From: Paenibacillus pabuli NBRC 13638 | GTDB taxonomy: Bacteria > Bacillota > Bacilli > Paenibacillales > Paenibacillaceae | Assembly: GCF_001514495.1 (NCBI RefSeq) | Contig: NZ_BCNM01000001.1 | Location: 620,001 to 684,000 of the forward strand | DNA length: 64,000 nucleotides | Reading direction: 5' to 3' | Shown: positions 17,360 to 28,574 of the stretch, in pieces | How the letters are laid out: each line of letters begins with the position of its first letter | Numbering within the stretch: position 1 is the first letter of the stretch | Made by a program: the position numbers and the translations under genes | Notes under the pieces: generated by a model | What the model saw: only the letters and a program-made list of their open reading frames with translations | Told to the model about the DNA's origin: nothing | The model's database searches: none

Positions 17360-18493
17360 ATGGACTTTAAACCACTTGCTTCATTTATGGACCGCATCAC
17401 ATCCTGGAGAATTCCGTGGGCTGAGGTGCTGGTATTGCATCAAAATGATACCGTTTTCCATTACCGCAGCGGTCTCGCCAACCTGGAGGAGAAAACGCCC
17501 ATTGGCGATGGAGCAATCTTCAACCTCTATTCCATGACCAAGATCATGACCTGTGTGGCAGCGCTTCAACTTGTGGAGAGGGGGCAACTCTTGCTAAGCG
17601 ATCCGATATCCGACTATCTGCCTGAGTACGCCGAGATGACGGTGAAGAAAACACTGTCGAACGGAGAAGTCAGGCTGGAAAAAGCAACAAGGGTGATCAC
17701 CGTACGCGACTTGTTTACGATGACTGCCGGTTTTTCCTATGACGTTGGATCACCGTCTATTCAGGAAGCGGTGAAGAGCACGAACGGTACATTACCGACA
17801 CGGGATTTTGCGAAAGCGCTCTCCAAGGAACCTCTTCTGTTTGAACCAGGTACACATTGGAACTACAGCATGTGTCATGATGTTCTCGGAGCCTTGGTGG
17901 AGGTTGTAAGCGGCAGACGCTTTGGAACATATCTACGGGAAGAAATCACCGCACCGCTTGGCATGAATGATACAGCATTTGATCTGAATGATGAGCAGCA
18001 GGCTCGCCTAATACCGCAGTACGTGTACAATGATGAGCTTGAAAAAGCTGTACGTATGGACGGGAACGGATTCCGTGTAGGTACGGAATTGGAAAGTGGA
18101 GGCGCTGGGCTATTGTCCACCGTTAGCGATTATGCATTGTTCCTGAACGCCCTGACTGGGCGCGGTACCAGCCCGGAAGGTGTGCGCATTCTGTCACAGG
18201 CTTCAGTGGATTTAATGCGTACGGACCATCTGAACGACATGACCCGCAGTGATTACTCATGGGATCATATGAATGGATACGGCTATGGGCTGGGTGTCCG
18301 TACTCATATCAGCAAGTCGGGCAGCGGCTCGCTGAGCTCTCTCGGAGAATTTGGCTGGAGCGGGGCTGCCGGATGCATGGCCATCATTGACCCGGACTCC
18401 GAGCTCACCGTTATGTATGCCCAGCACTTATTGAACAATCAAGAACCTTACATTCATCGACGCTTGCGCAATATTGTGTACTCCTGCTTGTGA
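17360..18493 (+). CDS. Serine hydrolase of the beta-lactamase / class C-like esterase family
   Basis: The 377-residue protein carries the nucleophile motif S-M-T-K at 58-61 (FNLYSMTKIMT) and a YxN-like HWNYSMCHDVLG with the general-base Tyr. This group includes EstB-like esterases and penicillin-binding-protein-like hydrolases; resistance function should not be assumed. No signal peptide is visible, so it is probably cytoplasmic. AAAGGACGGGG precedes the ATG. Confidence 0.85.
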   Translation: MDFKPLASFMDRITSWRIPWAEVLVLHQNDTVFHYRSGLANLEEKTPIGDGAIFNLYSMTKIMTCVAALQLVERGQLLLSDPISDYLPEYAEMTVKKTLSNGEVRLEKATRVITVRDLFTMTAGFSYDVGSPSIQEAVKSTNGTLPTRDFAKALSKEPLLFEPGTHWNYSMCHDVLGALVEVVSGRRFGTYLREEITAPLGMNDTAFDLNDEQQARLIPQYVYNDELEKAVRMDGNGFRVGTELESGGAGLLSTVSDYALFLNALTGRGTSPEGVRILSQASVDLMRTDHLNDMTRSDYSWDHMNGYGYGLGVRTHISKSGSGSLSSLGEFGWSGAAGCMAIIDPDSELTVMYAQHLLNNQEPYIHRRLRNIVYSCL

Positions 18494-18568
18494 GGGGGGC
18501 CGGTCTGGCGGTTGGCGATGCATTTGATTTCGTTACGGATGACATTGGTGATAGGCATTATTACAATG

Positions 18569-18610
18569 AAAAAACAGGGACGCGAGTAACGCGAACCCTG
18601 TTTTTATTTT
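18569..18610. terminator. Bidirectional terminator between convergent genes
   Basis: AAAACAGGG pairs with CCCTGTTTT around a GCG-rich inner part, followed by TTTATTTT. It ends the serine hydrolase gene and, read from the other side, the EamA transporter gene. Confidence 0.8.
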
Positions 18611-18647
18611 TTCTTTTCTTCTTGAATTAGATACGAGAGTATTGGAG

Positions 18648-19595
18648 TTATGTTGTGCTTATTCGATTAACCAAATAGATACCGATCGACACGAACAGCA
18701 ATGCGACTAGATTTTTCAATTCCATTATTGTTTCTCCCAGAAACAACGCGGATAGTAACGCGCCAAACACAGGGATAAGGAAGTTAAATACAGACACTTT
18801 CCCCACTTTGTTATATTTAAGCAGTAGATTCCACAAGCAAAATGCGGTTGCCGAGAGTAAAACCAAATAAATTAAGTTACCCGTAGACTCCAACGTAAAA
18901 TGCGTAACACTGCCACCGAGCAAAAATCCGAGGAGGGTAAGCACCAGGCCGCCGACAAACAGACTAAAACCCGTTATGATCAAGACATCGATGGAGGTTG
19001 TTAAATGTTTGGCGTAGATGGCTGTAATGGAAAAAATAAGAGACGCCATAATAACGAAGCCTTCCCCGGTGAATGAAAACGAGAATGCCAATAGATCCGT
19101 ATGGAAATTAACAATAATAACGCCGATGAATCCAAGCAAACAGCCAACTACTTTATTTTTGCTGAGCTTATCATTCTTATAAAGAAAATGGGCCAGAACT
19201 ACACTGAAAAAGGTTGCTGTTGCATTCATAATGGAGCCTTTGACACCGGTTGTATTGGATACACCCACGTAAAAAAACATATACTGCAATCCAGTTTGCA
19301 ATACTCCAAGCATGGTTAGACCCGCCCATTGACGCCTGGACAATCCGAGCTTCCTCTTTCTAACGATATGAAATAGGATCAAGAGAAGTAAGCCTGCCAA
19401 TATAAAGCGATATCCCGCAAATACAAACTTTGACGCAATATCTTCTGGCATGATGCCAAAGGCAATATACCCAAGCTTAATAGATGGAAAGGCGCTTCCC
19501 CACAACAAGCAGCATAAACTTGCAATGAGTGTTACTACTAATGGATTGCTGAATGGGTTCGGTTGTTTCATTGCTTGTATCTCGTTCACGTTCAT
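18648..19595 (-). CDS. EamA/DMT-family transporter
   Basis: The 315-residue membrane protein has ten hydrophobic segments in two similar halves, the EamA layout. The N-terminal half has LIASLCCLLWGSAFPSIKLG and the C-terminal half has VSVFNFLIPVFGALLSALFLGE. These carriers usually export or exchange metabolites or amino acids. GAGGAGA precedes the ATG at 19595. Its gene is divergent from rph. Confidence 0.88.
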   Translation of the reverse strand: MNVNEIQAMKQPNPFSNPLVVTLIASLCCLLWGSAFPSIKLGYIAFGIMPEDIASKFVFAGYRFILAGLLLLILFHIVRKRKLGLSRRQWAGLTMLGVLQTGLQYMFFYVGVSNTTGVKGSIMNATATFFSVVLAHFLYKNDKLSKNKVVGCLLGFIGVIIVNFHTDLLAFSFSFTGEGFVIMASLIFSITAIYAKHLTTSIDVLIITGFSLFVGGLVLTLLGFLLGGSVTHFTLESTGNLIYLVLLSATAFCLWNLLLKYNKVGKVSVFNFLIPVFGALLSALFLGETIMELKNLVALLFVSIGIYLVNRISTT

Positions 19596-19711
19596 ACTTC
19601 TCCTCGCCTTATATGCATATGTACATGTGCTTATAGCACATCCTCAATGAACATATCACAAACTGCCACTGCTTGTAATAAAAAATGATGAAGCCCTTAA
19701 TAAGGGCAATA

Positions 19712-19746
19712 AAAAAGAACCTGGATCATAATATCAGGTTCTTTTT
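19712..19746. terminator. Terminator-like hairpin in a divergent promoter region
   Basis: AAAAAGAACCTG pairs with CAGGTTCTTTTT, with T/A tracts on both sides. On the minus strand it would sit upstream of the EamA gene, about 117 bases before its start. Position between two divergent starts is unusual: it may attenuate the EamA transcript or insulate the two promoters. Confidence 0.6.
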
Positions 19747-19747
19747 C

Positions 19748-19776
19748 TTGCATATAAATAGGCGCGATGATATAAT
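19748..19776 (+). promoter_or_regulatory. Likely rph promoter
   Basis: TTGCAT (19748-19753), a 17-base spacer and TATAAT (19771-19776). It leaves a leader of roughly 115 nt before the ATG. No actinobacterial-style rifamycin-associated element was recognised. Confidence 0.55.
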
Positions 19777-19898
19777 CAGATCGCTCCTAAATCTGTATTT
19801 TGAGTCGGTAAAATCTCATCTTATATCTTTATGATATCATGTCGGGAAAACTCTTGTCAAACGTTTTTTCACAATTTAATGGTTAGGGGAGAAACTGA

Positions 19899-22496
<2,598 letters not shown>

Positions 22497-22557
22497 TATG
22501 TTAAAAAGAAAGAGGAAGATGAGTGCCCATGGATTATATATTGCTTCATAACACCTC

Positions 22558-22589
22558 GCAAAAAGCTGCCGAAATGGCGGCTTTTTGTG
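22558..22589 (+). terminator. Terminator after rph
   Basis: GCAAAAAGCTGCC pairs with GGCGGCTTTTTGT around a short loop; the T-run is inside the 3' arm. Confidence 0.75.
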
Positions 22590-22634
22590 TGCCAGGGGCA
22601 TTGTCCAAAGGATAACATCGTAGGTTTTTATCCC

Positions 22635-22663
22635 TTGACATAAAATGTCATTAAAAAGATAAT
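22635..22663 (+). promoter_or_regulatory. Promoter of the ACP / ATP-grasp / radical SAM operon
   Basis: TTGACA (22635-22640), a 17-base spacer and GATAAT (22658-22663), a near-consensus sigma-A promoter. The leader of about 110 nt before the ACP gene shows no recognised riboswitch. Confidence 0.7.
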
Positions 22664-22783
22664 ATTTGTAAATTCAGAAGGGGGAGGCGCTTCAACATCA
22701 GGCTTAATTACTGTCCCATCTATTTAAACGTCGTCATATCGGCTGGTACCCTCATGCCATTATCACTTTAAAGGAGTGTAGTC

Positions 22784-23059
22784 ATGTACGATAAAATCGT
22801 AGACATTTTGTGCGCTATTAAAGAAGACCAACCGGAACTTCGTCCATTGTTATCCCCGGCAACAGATCTCAATAACCATATAGGTCTCGATTCACTGCAA
22901 ATGATTCAGTTCATGTTAAAGGTTGAGGATCAGCTGAACGTAGTCATTGATTATGACCAATTCGATTATGAGCACCTCCAATCCATCGACACATTTATGA
23001 CTTTTCTAAAAAGCTGCCAGACTCAGGATCAGTCTATGTACGAAGATGTCCAGAAATGA
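22784..23059 (+). CDS. Acyl/peptidyl carrier protein of a small-molecule pathway
   Basis: The 91-residue protein has the four-helix carrier layout with the phosphopantetheine attachment motif GLDSLQM (Ser37). It must be charged by a phosphopantetheinyl transferase encoded elsewhere. It is not the fatty-acid ACP, which would sit with fab genes; here it is the first gene of an operon with an ATP-grasp ligase. BtrI of butirosin biosynthesis is a precedent for a stand-alone carrier loaded with an amino acid by an ATP-grasp enzyme (analogy). AAAGGAGTG precedes the ATG. Confidence 0.85.
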   Translation: MYDKIVDILCAIKEDQPELRPLLSPATDLNNHIGLDSLQMIQFMLKVEDQLNVVIDYDQFDYEHLQSIDTFMTFLKSCQTQDQSMYEDVQK

Positions 23060-24437
23060 GGCTGGTGTAAATCCAACCATCGTTATGGGGACGTTTGATC
23101 CTGAAACGCGATGGAGGGATCCGAACTTAGCCAAGTTACCCGCTATGCCTGATAAGGATCGGGAATCCATTGTCCTATGTATGGACGAGCTGTTATTTCC
23201 ATTCTGCGGGTCGGACGATATCCTCTACACCCGGTGCAAAATCGATCCAAAGCTGTACGCGTATCTGAACGGGTTAGGTTTTTCCTTTCGCAGCCGTTAC
23301 CACTTTGATCTGAACGATGAGAACAAGTCTCTTCCTGGACCGGACATGTTCAATCCGTGCATATTCAGTCTTGCTGCTAGCAGTCTACAACATGAAGGGT
23401 TATTGACCCACAACGTAAAACATCTCTCTCCTTACGCTATTACATCGGATACGGAAGAGTATCTGCATGCAACGGGATTAACGGGTTCTTTGCCGGACCT
23501 TGAGACGGTTAAGCATGTAAATTCCAAATTTTACTCTAGCCGTCTGCTAACCAGAATCGGAGAGAACTGCTACGGCATGGAAGTGAACAGTGTAGTAGAA
23601 GTGCAGGCTGTCGGAAATACGCTGCTGAAGCGAGGGGCGTATTTGCTGAAAGATCCATTCGGTGTTTCCGGCAAGGGCAACATGCTCATTGAAAATGAAG
23701 CCATGCAACGAAGGATAGCAGAACACCTGGACAAGCAGGAGAGAAGAGGATTGCGCTCGCAATTCCTGCTGGAGCCACTGCTGAGGAAAGAGATCGATTT
23801 TAGCTCACATTGGTTCATTCATAAGAGCGGTGAGAGGGATTTCATTTCCGTTCAGCGTATGCTGAATCAGCAGCAGAATTACGGCGGGTCTATTAGAGCA
23901 GATGAGGCTTTGATCCTTCTGCTGGAGAACGCGGGTTATTTCGATACGATGGAAAAGGCACTTCGGATATTATTCGAGGACGGATACCACGGCTTCGTGT
24001 GCTTCGACTCCATGATCCTCGAGGATGGGGAGATCGCCCCCATTATAGAGATTAACGCTCGCAAATCCATGGGCCTCATTAACGCTTATCTCGATAAGGG
24101 CTTGGAAAAGCACGGCCATACCGGTCTGCTCACATTCCTGTCCCTGGGTCTGCCTGAAGGCTTTATATTTGGAAGTTTGCTGGACGCTTTGCATGTATCC
24201 GGTCTTCTATTCAGGGGGCAAGGTGAGTACGGAATTATGCCCATTTCATCTAACACCGTAATGGTGAATGATATTCTGACCTCTCGGCGTATATCCGAGG
24301 GAATCCAGAGTCATCGTGGTATGCCGAAGGGACGATTGTATATATCGGTGGTGGGTCGTGATAACGATCATCGCAGTGAACTGATCGTGAGTCTGAGGCA
24401 GGTACTCGATGACTTGTCCATTAAAGTGTACAACTAA
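23046..24437 (+). CDS. ATP-grasp ligase with PGM1/BtrJ-like architecture
   Basis: The 463-residue protein starts 14 bases before the carrier-protein stop, so the two are coupled. Residues 120-170 (LSPYAITSDTEEYLHATGL, then VKHVNSKFYSSRLLTRIG) resemble the pre-ATP-grasp region of PGM1-like ligases. The ATP-grasp core shows YLLKDPFGVSGKGNMLI (about 199-215) and the metal-binding EINARKSMG. Such enzymes activate a carboxylate as acyl-phosphate and join it to an amine or to a carrier thiol. The overlap with the carrier gene suggests it loads an amino acid onto that protein (inference). Confidence 0.75.
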   Translation: MSRNEAGVNPTIVMGTFDPETRWRDPNLAKLPAMPDKDRESIVLCMDELLFPFCGSDDILYTRCKIDPKLYAYLNGLGFSFRSRYHFDLNDENKSLPGPDMFNPCIFSLAASSLQHEGLLTHNVKHLSPYAITSDTEEYLHATGLTGSLPDLETVKHVNSKFYSSRLLTRIGENCYGMEVNSVVEVQAVGNTLLKRGAYLLKDPFGVSGKGNMLIENEAMQRRIAEHLDKQERRGLRSQFLLEPLLRKEIDFSSHWFIHKSGERDFISVQRMLNQQQNYGGSIRADEALILLLENAGYFDTMEKALRILFEDGYHGFVCFDSMILEDGEIAPIIEINARKSMGLINAYLDKGLEKHGHTGLLTFLSLGLPEGFIFGSLLDALHVSGLLFRGQGEYGIMPISSNTVMVNDILTSRRISEGIQSHRGMPKGRLYISVVGRDNDHRSELIVSLRQVLDDLSIKVYN

Positions 24438-24459
24438 TTCTGGAATGCGGAGGCTGCGT

Positions 24460-25566
24460 ATGAATTCATCTTCAGTTACCCTGCTTGCCTCGGGCAATTC
24501 GCTTGGTGCATACATTCCGGCTATGCATCTACACACGTACTTGCAAGATAGAGGTGTTAGAACGGACGTTCACGTTCTGGAGAACCTGTATCATGAAGAA
24601 ATCAGGTGCAAGATTAATTCTACCAAAAAAGCATTTCATGCCGATTTCTCCGTTGCCCTTATGGGCCATAAACTGGCCAAGCCTGTTGACTCCTCTCTGG
24701 ATGAGGAGGTAGTTCAACGACTTCTCCACACCTGGGTATGTGACGGTGTATCTAGCTTTGCTGTGTTTACCGGTTTTTGGCTGCCCGTTCTGGAACGCTA
24801 CAAAACCATGGCACAAACCCCTTTGGATATTCAACTGATTCGTTTGGATGCGTGCGATACACCTTCGTTTAAAGTACACAAGTCCTTGTATCCGGACTAC
24901 GATAACGTCTGGCTTTACGAGCCTTCAAGGTTTTCTCCGGACTCCTATATTGCCTCAGATGAAAGAGGACTCCTGCCTTATCCGCAGCGTACGGGACGCA
25001 TTCTGATCCATGGCGGTGGCTGGGGGATCGGGACGTATGCAGCAACAATTTCAGAGCTTCGACAACTCGGTTACCTGCTGGATGTGATTGTCTACGATCC
25101 TTCCGAGGTGGAGGAGAATGATGGGAGTACACGCTACTTTGGGACTGATGCTTCATGGAGTCCGTGGAGCCGGAATGCCCAAGGGCAGCATTCGTTCCCG
25201 CCAATGAACCAATATGTGCGTGAAAATAGCATTCTTCGGACAGTTCCGCTCCGTGATTACTCGGTTTACACGGACCTGATGCGCAATTGTGCTGCCATTA
25301 TCAGCAAGCCGGGAGGAGCGACACTCAACGACTCGTTGTCCTACGGAATTCCTTTTGTCATGTTAGAGCCGTTCGGCGACCATGAGCTTCAGAATTCAAA
25401 CTATTGGGAGTCCTGTGGTTTCGGTATCCGATTCGCGGAATGGAAAGCACTGGATTACTCGGAACAACATCTCGAAGAAATGTACAGACGTTTGCTGAAG
25501 CAGCGATCAAAAATCAATCATTTGGGGAGGAAAACGTATGCAGCCGAAAACAGCAGTTACGTTTGA
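24460..25566 (+). CDS. GT28/MurG-like glycosyltransferase
   Basis: The 368-residue protein has a GT-B type end: RILIHGGGWGIGTY starts the C-terminal half and CAAIISKPGGATLNDSLSYGIPFVMLEPFGDHELQN is the nucleotide-sugar-binding segment of the GT28/UGT group. It probably adds a sugar to a pathway intermediate. The ATG at 24460 has GCGGAGG 6 bases upstream; a start 51 bases earlier lies inside the previous gene and lacks a ribosome site. Its 3' end overlaps the radical SAM gene by 29 bases. Confidence 0.7.
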   Translation: MNSSSVTLLASGNSLGAYIPAMHLHTYLQDRGVRTDVHVLENLYHEEIRCKINSTKKAFHADFSVALMGHKLAKPVDSSLDEEVVQRLLHTWVCDGVSSFAVFTGFWLPVLERYKTMAQTPLDIQLIRLDACDTPSFKVHKSLYPDYDNVWLYEPSRFSPDSYIASDERGLLPYPQRTGRILIHGGGWGIGTYAATISELRQLGYLLDVIVYDPSEVEENDGSTRYFGTDASWSPWSRNAQGQHSFPPMNQYVRENSILRTVPLRDYSVYTDLMRNCAAIISKPGGATLNDSLSYGIPFVMLEPFGDHELQNSNYWESCGFGIRFAEWKALDYSEQHLEEMYRRLLKQRSKINHLGRKTYAAENSSYV

Positions 25567-26713
25567 TAAGCTGACATTCCAAAATATGAAAAGAACCCTC
25601 GTTCCACTCGCGGAAACGGGAAGGAAACGCCGGGAGGACCCGACGTATGCCGCACCCGTGCCCTATGAGATCGGAATTAAGCTTAATAACGGCTGTAACC
25701 TGCGATGCAAGCATTGCTTTGAATGGAATCCAGATGGCTTCCATCACGGCTTTGCCAGTGAAGTGAAGAGAGACGAAATCGAGATTCCCGTCGTGGAGAA
25801 ACTGTTGGCCGAAACGAGAGAACGCAAATCGCGTGTGTTTCTGTGGGGCGGAGAACCGCTATTTTACTCCAAGTTCGATGAACTGGCAGAACTTCTGGCT
25901 AAGGAAGACCGGCATACGACCATATGTACAAACGCGATTCTCATTGAGCAAAAGCTGGATTCCATCTTGAAAATGTCTAAGAATTTAGTCATGCTGGTCA
26001 GCCTGGAAGGCTTCGAGAAGGAGAATGACGCGATCCGGGGCAAAGGCACATTCAAAAAAGTGATTCACGCGATAAAGCTGCTGTTGGATCTGCAAAAGCA
26101 GGGTTTGTACAAAGGCAAAGTGTCCGTAGCTCTGACCGTAAATGATCAGATGGTCGATCAGCTGTATAGCTTGATGGAATTCTTTGAAGAGATGGGTGTT
26201 GACTCCGTGTACTTCTGCTTCCCCTGGTACATTCCTTCCGAAACGGCAGAAAAAATGGACACCTATTTTGATGCCCACTTTCCGCACCTGGCCTCCCGCT
26301 TTGCGAGCGACCACAAGAACAGCTGGCACTCTTTCACGTTCCACATCTCGCCGGACCGTTTCGACACGCTGATCGAGGAATTTAAACGAGTCAATTCACG
26401 GGTGTGGAATGTACGTATCCGCTATCAGCCTGCGCTGGAGCCCGATGAGGTTGAAGGTTTTATCCGGGGTAGCGAAAAGCCAGCCATGAATCGGACCAAG
26501 TGTTTCTCGATCTCGAATCGGATGGACGTGATGCCAGACGGCAAGGTCAATCCATGCAAATTTTTCCCGGAATTCAGTGTCGGTAATTTATACGAAGAAA
26601 GTGTGGCTGATATTTTCCACGGAGAAGATCTGCGCAAACAGCGCGAGGTTCTGGCCTGCGGCCTGACACCGATTTGCTCCAAATGCGTGCTTTTATATAA
26701 CAACGGAGTTTAA
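25538..26713 (+). CDS. Radical SAM / SPASM-domain enzyme
   Basis: The 391-residue protein carries the 4Fe-4S motif CNLRCKHC (CxxxCxxC) around residues 49-56, SAM-binding FLWGGEPL, and a C-terminal SPASM region (TKCFSISNRMDV, then GKVNPCKFF, GNLYEESVADI, CGLTPICSKC) with Cys enough for at least one auxiliary cluster. SPASM enzymes modify peptides or, as BtrN in butirosin biosynthesis, oxidise small-molecule alcohols. No precursor-peptide gene was found beside it, so a carrier-bound or sugar substrate is more likely than a RiPP (inference). GGGGAGGAAAACGT precedes the ATG. Confidence 0.88.
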   Translation: MQPKTAVTFDKLTFQNMKRTLVPLAETGRKRREDPTYAAPVPYEIGIKLNNGCNLRCKHCFEWNPDGFHHGFASEVKRDEIEIPVVEKLLAETRERKSRVFLWGGEPLFYSKFDELAELLAKEDRHTTICTNAILIEQKLDSILKMSKNLVMLVSLEGFEKENDAIRGKGTFKKVIHAIKLLLDLQKQGLYKGKVSVALTVNDQMVDQLYSLMEFFEEMGVDSVYFCFPWYIPSETAEKMDTYFDAHFPHLASRFASDHKNSWHSFTFHISPDRFDTLIEEFKRVNSRVWNVRIRYQPALEPDEVEGFIRGSEKPAMNRTKCFSISNRMDVMPDGKVNPCKFFPEFSVGNLYEESVADIFHGEDLRKQREVLACGLTPICSKCVLLYNNGV

Positions 26714-26772
26714 TCGCTTTAACTTTAAGCCGCCACTAAGGGAAAACATGCAATCATTTAGGAGGAGCGGGG

Positions 26773-27756
26773 ATGGACTTTATCCGTGTACGGGAACTGC
26801 ACAAATCGTTCATATATTACCGGAAAGAAGCAGGACTCAAACATTCACTGAAAAACCTGTTTGCTCGCAAATCACTTGTGAAGGAAGCGGTTAAGTCCGT
26901 TTCCTTTGATATTGGTCCCGGAGAGTGCGTTGGATTTCTGGGTCCGAACGGTGCAGGTAAAACCACAACACTCAAAATGTTATCAGGCATTCTATATCCC
27001 ACAAGCGGAGATGCTGACGTACTTGGCTATGTGCCATGGGAGCGTAAGAATGAATTCAAACGGCTGTTCTCCATTGTGATGGGTCAGAAAAATCAGCTTT
27101 GGTGGGACCTTCCCGCCAGCGATTCGATTTATTTGAACAAATGTATATATGACGTCGAGGATGATCTCTACCGTCGAAGTCTTGCCGAGCTATCGGAAAT
27201 GCTGGACGTGCAAGACCTGCTGGATGTTCAGGTCCGTAGACTATCCTTGGGTGAACGTATGAAAATGGAGTTAATCGCCGCACTGATCCACCGACCAAAG
27301 CTGCTGTATCTTGACGAGCCGACGATCGGCCTGGATTTCCCCTCTCAGAAGAGGGTCCGGGAATTTCTGAAATACTATAATGAGCAGTTTGGCGCCACGA
27401 TCCTGCTGACGAGCCACTACATGAAGGACGTAGAGGACCTGTGCAAGCGAACAATCATCATTAACGAAGGAAGTCTTCTGTATGACGGAGATCTTCATAA
27501 GATTAACGATCTGTTTGGCGAGCACAAAATAGTAAAGCTGCAGTTCTCAGAGCCGGTTGCCGAGCAGCGGCTGGCCAAATTCGGGAAAATGATCAGCGCA
27601 GATGACTACAGCGTTGTTCTCGAGCTGCCCAAACACCGGCTAAAAGAAGTGTCACGCGCTGTGCTCGATTCGTTTCCGATCGTTGACTGGACGATTGAGG
27701 ACGTGCCGATCGAGGAGAGTATCTCGATGCTCTACCAAAAGGAATCCGTCGGATGA
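26773..27756 (+). CDS. ABC-2 exporter ATP-binding protein
   Basis: The 327-residue ATPase shows Walker A GPNGAGKTT (57-65), the signature LSLGERMKMEL and Walker B LLYLDEPTIGLD. A C-terminal extension of about 100 residues is typical of DrrA-type ABC-2 exporters. With the two membrane genes that follow it would export the product of the operon or protect the cell from it. GGAGGAGCGGGG precedes the ATG, and the stop overlaps the next start (ATGA). Confidence 0.92.
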   Translation: MDFIRVRELHKSFIYYRKEAGLKHSLKNLFARKSLVKEAVKSVSFDIGPGECVGFLGPNGAGKTTTLKMLSGILYPTSGDADVLGYVPWERKNEFKRLFSIVMGQKNQLWWDLPASDSIYLNKCIYDVEDDLYRRSLAELSEMLDVQDLLDVQVRRLSLGERMKMELIAALIHRPKLLYLDEPTIGLDFPSQKRVREFLKYYNEQFGATILLTSHYMKDVEDLCKRTIIINEGSLLYDGDLHKINDLFGEHKIVKLQFSEPVAEQRLAKFGKMISADDYSVVLELPKHRLKEVSRAVLDSFPIVDWTIEDVPIEESISMLYQKESVG

Positions 27757-28562
27757 ATGGGCGTAAATTGTACATGGCTGTATTTTCGATGGGGGTGCAG
27801 CATTCCATGGAATACCGATTTCACTTCTTTCTCGGTCTTCTCGGAGCCGTTTTTCCGATTCTTGTTCAGTATTTTATATGGACAGCGGTATACCAACATT
27901 CCGGCGAAACGGCGCTATTCTCGTACTCATATCATCAGATCATATTGTATACGATCTTGGCGGGTTTGGTATCCAAGCTGATCGCTACCCAGTTCGAGCA
28001 CCAGATTGTCGACGATATCAAGAATGGCGGCCTCAACAAGTATTTGATCAAACCGGTTAGTTACTTCGGATATCGGCTAGTATCCTTTTTCGGACAGAAG
28101 GCAATCTATTATGGCGTTACAGCTGTGCTGCTCATTGGGATTATCTGGTTATCATCTGCTGATGGTGTGCTTGAGTTCCAGGTCATACGGCTGATCTTGT
28201 TCGTCGTTACGTTGTCGGGGGCGCTTTTGCTCAATTTCCTGATTGCCTACTGCATCTGTGCAAGTGCTTTTTATCTCAACGAAATCTCTTATTTTTTCGT
28301 CATTACGAGTCTGCTTGTGAATATTCTGAGCGGAGGCATGTTTCCGTTGGAGATTTTCGGGGATTCGATTGTGGACGCACTCCAATATACGCCGTTTCCA
28401 TATACCATTTATTTCCCGGTCAATGTCCTCAGCGGCAAAACAGAAGTGGCGGCGATGTATCAAGGATTGCTCATCCAGTGCGGGTGGATACTCCTGTTCT
28501 TATGGCTATCCCGTCTAACATGGCGAATATCCATGAAGAAATATTCAGCGGTTGGGGGGTAG
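27753..28562 (+). CDS. ABC-2 exporter permease 1
   Basis: The 269-residue membrane protein has about six hydrophobic segments (HFFLGLLGAVFPILVQYFIW near the start; FFVITSLLVNILSGGMFPLEIF late). It matches the ABC-2 / DUF990-like permeases that come in pairs with one ATPase. It overlaps the ATPase gene by 4 bases. Confidence 0.85.
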   Translation: MNGRKLYMAVFSMGVQHSMEYRFHFFLGLLGAVFPILVQYFIWTAVYQHSGETALFSYSYHQIILYTILAGLVSKLIATQFEHQIVDDIKNGGLNKYLIKPVSYFGYRLVSFFGQKAIYYGVTAVLLIGIIWLSSADGVLEFQVIRLILFVVTLSGALLLNFLIAYCICASAFYLNEISYFFVITSLLVNILSGGMFPLEIFGDSIVDALQYTPFPYTIYFPVNVLSGKTEVAAMYQGLLIQCGWILLFLWLSRLTWRISMKKYSAVGG

Positions 28563-28574
28563 CGGATATTCCAT

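Larger units (their letters stand above)
19596..19898. other. Divergent spacer between the EamA gene and rph
   Basis: The 303 bases hold a small GCCCTTA-TAAGGGC hairpin (about 19692-19706), a strong terminator-like hairpin (19712-19746), the likely rph promoter (19748-19776) and a leader of about 115 nt before rph. No gene is seen. Confidence 0.6.

Noticed and set aside
17360..18493. Antibiotic-resistance beta-lactamase
   Set aside because: The SxxK fold is shared with esterases and no secretion signal is seen, so no resistance claim is made.
19748..19898. Rifamycin-associated element or T-box before rph
   Set aside because: No matching conserved sequence was found; only a plain promoter and unstructured leader are visible.
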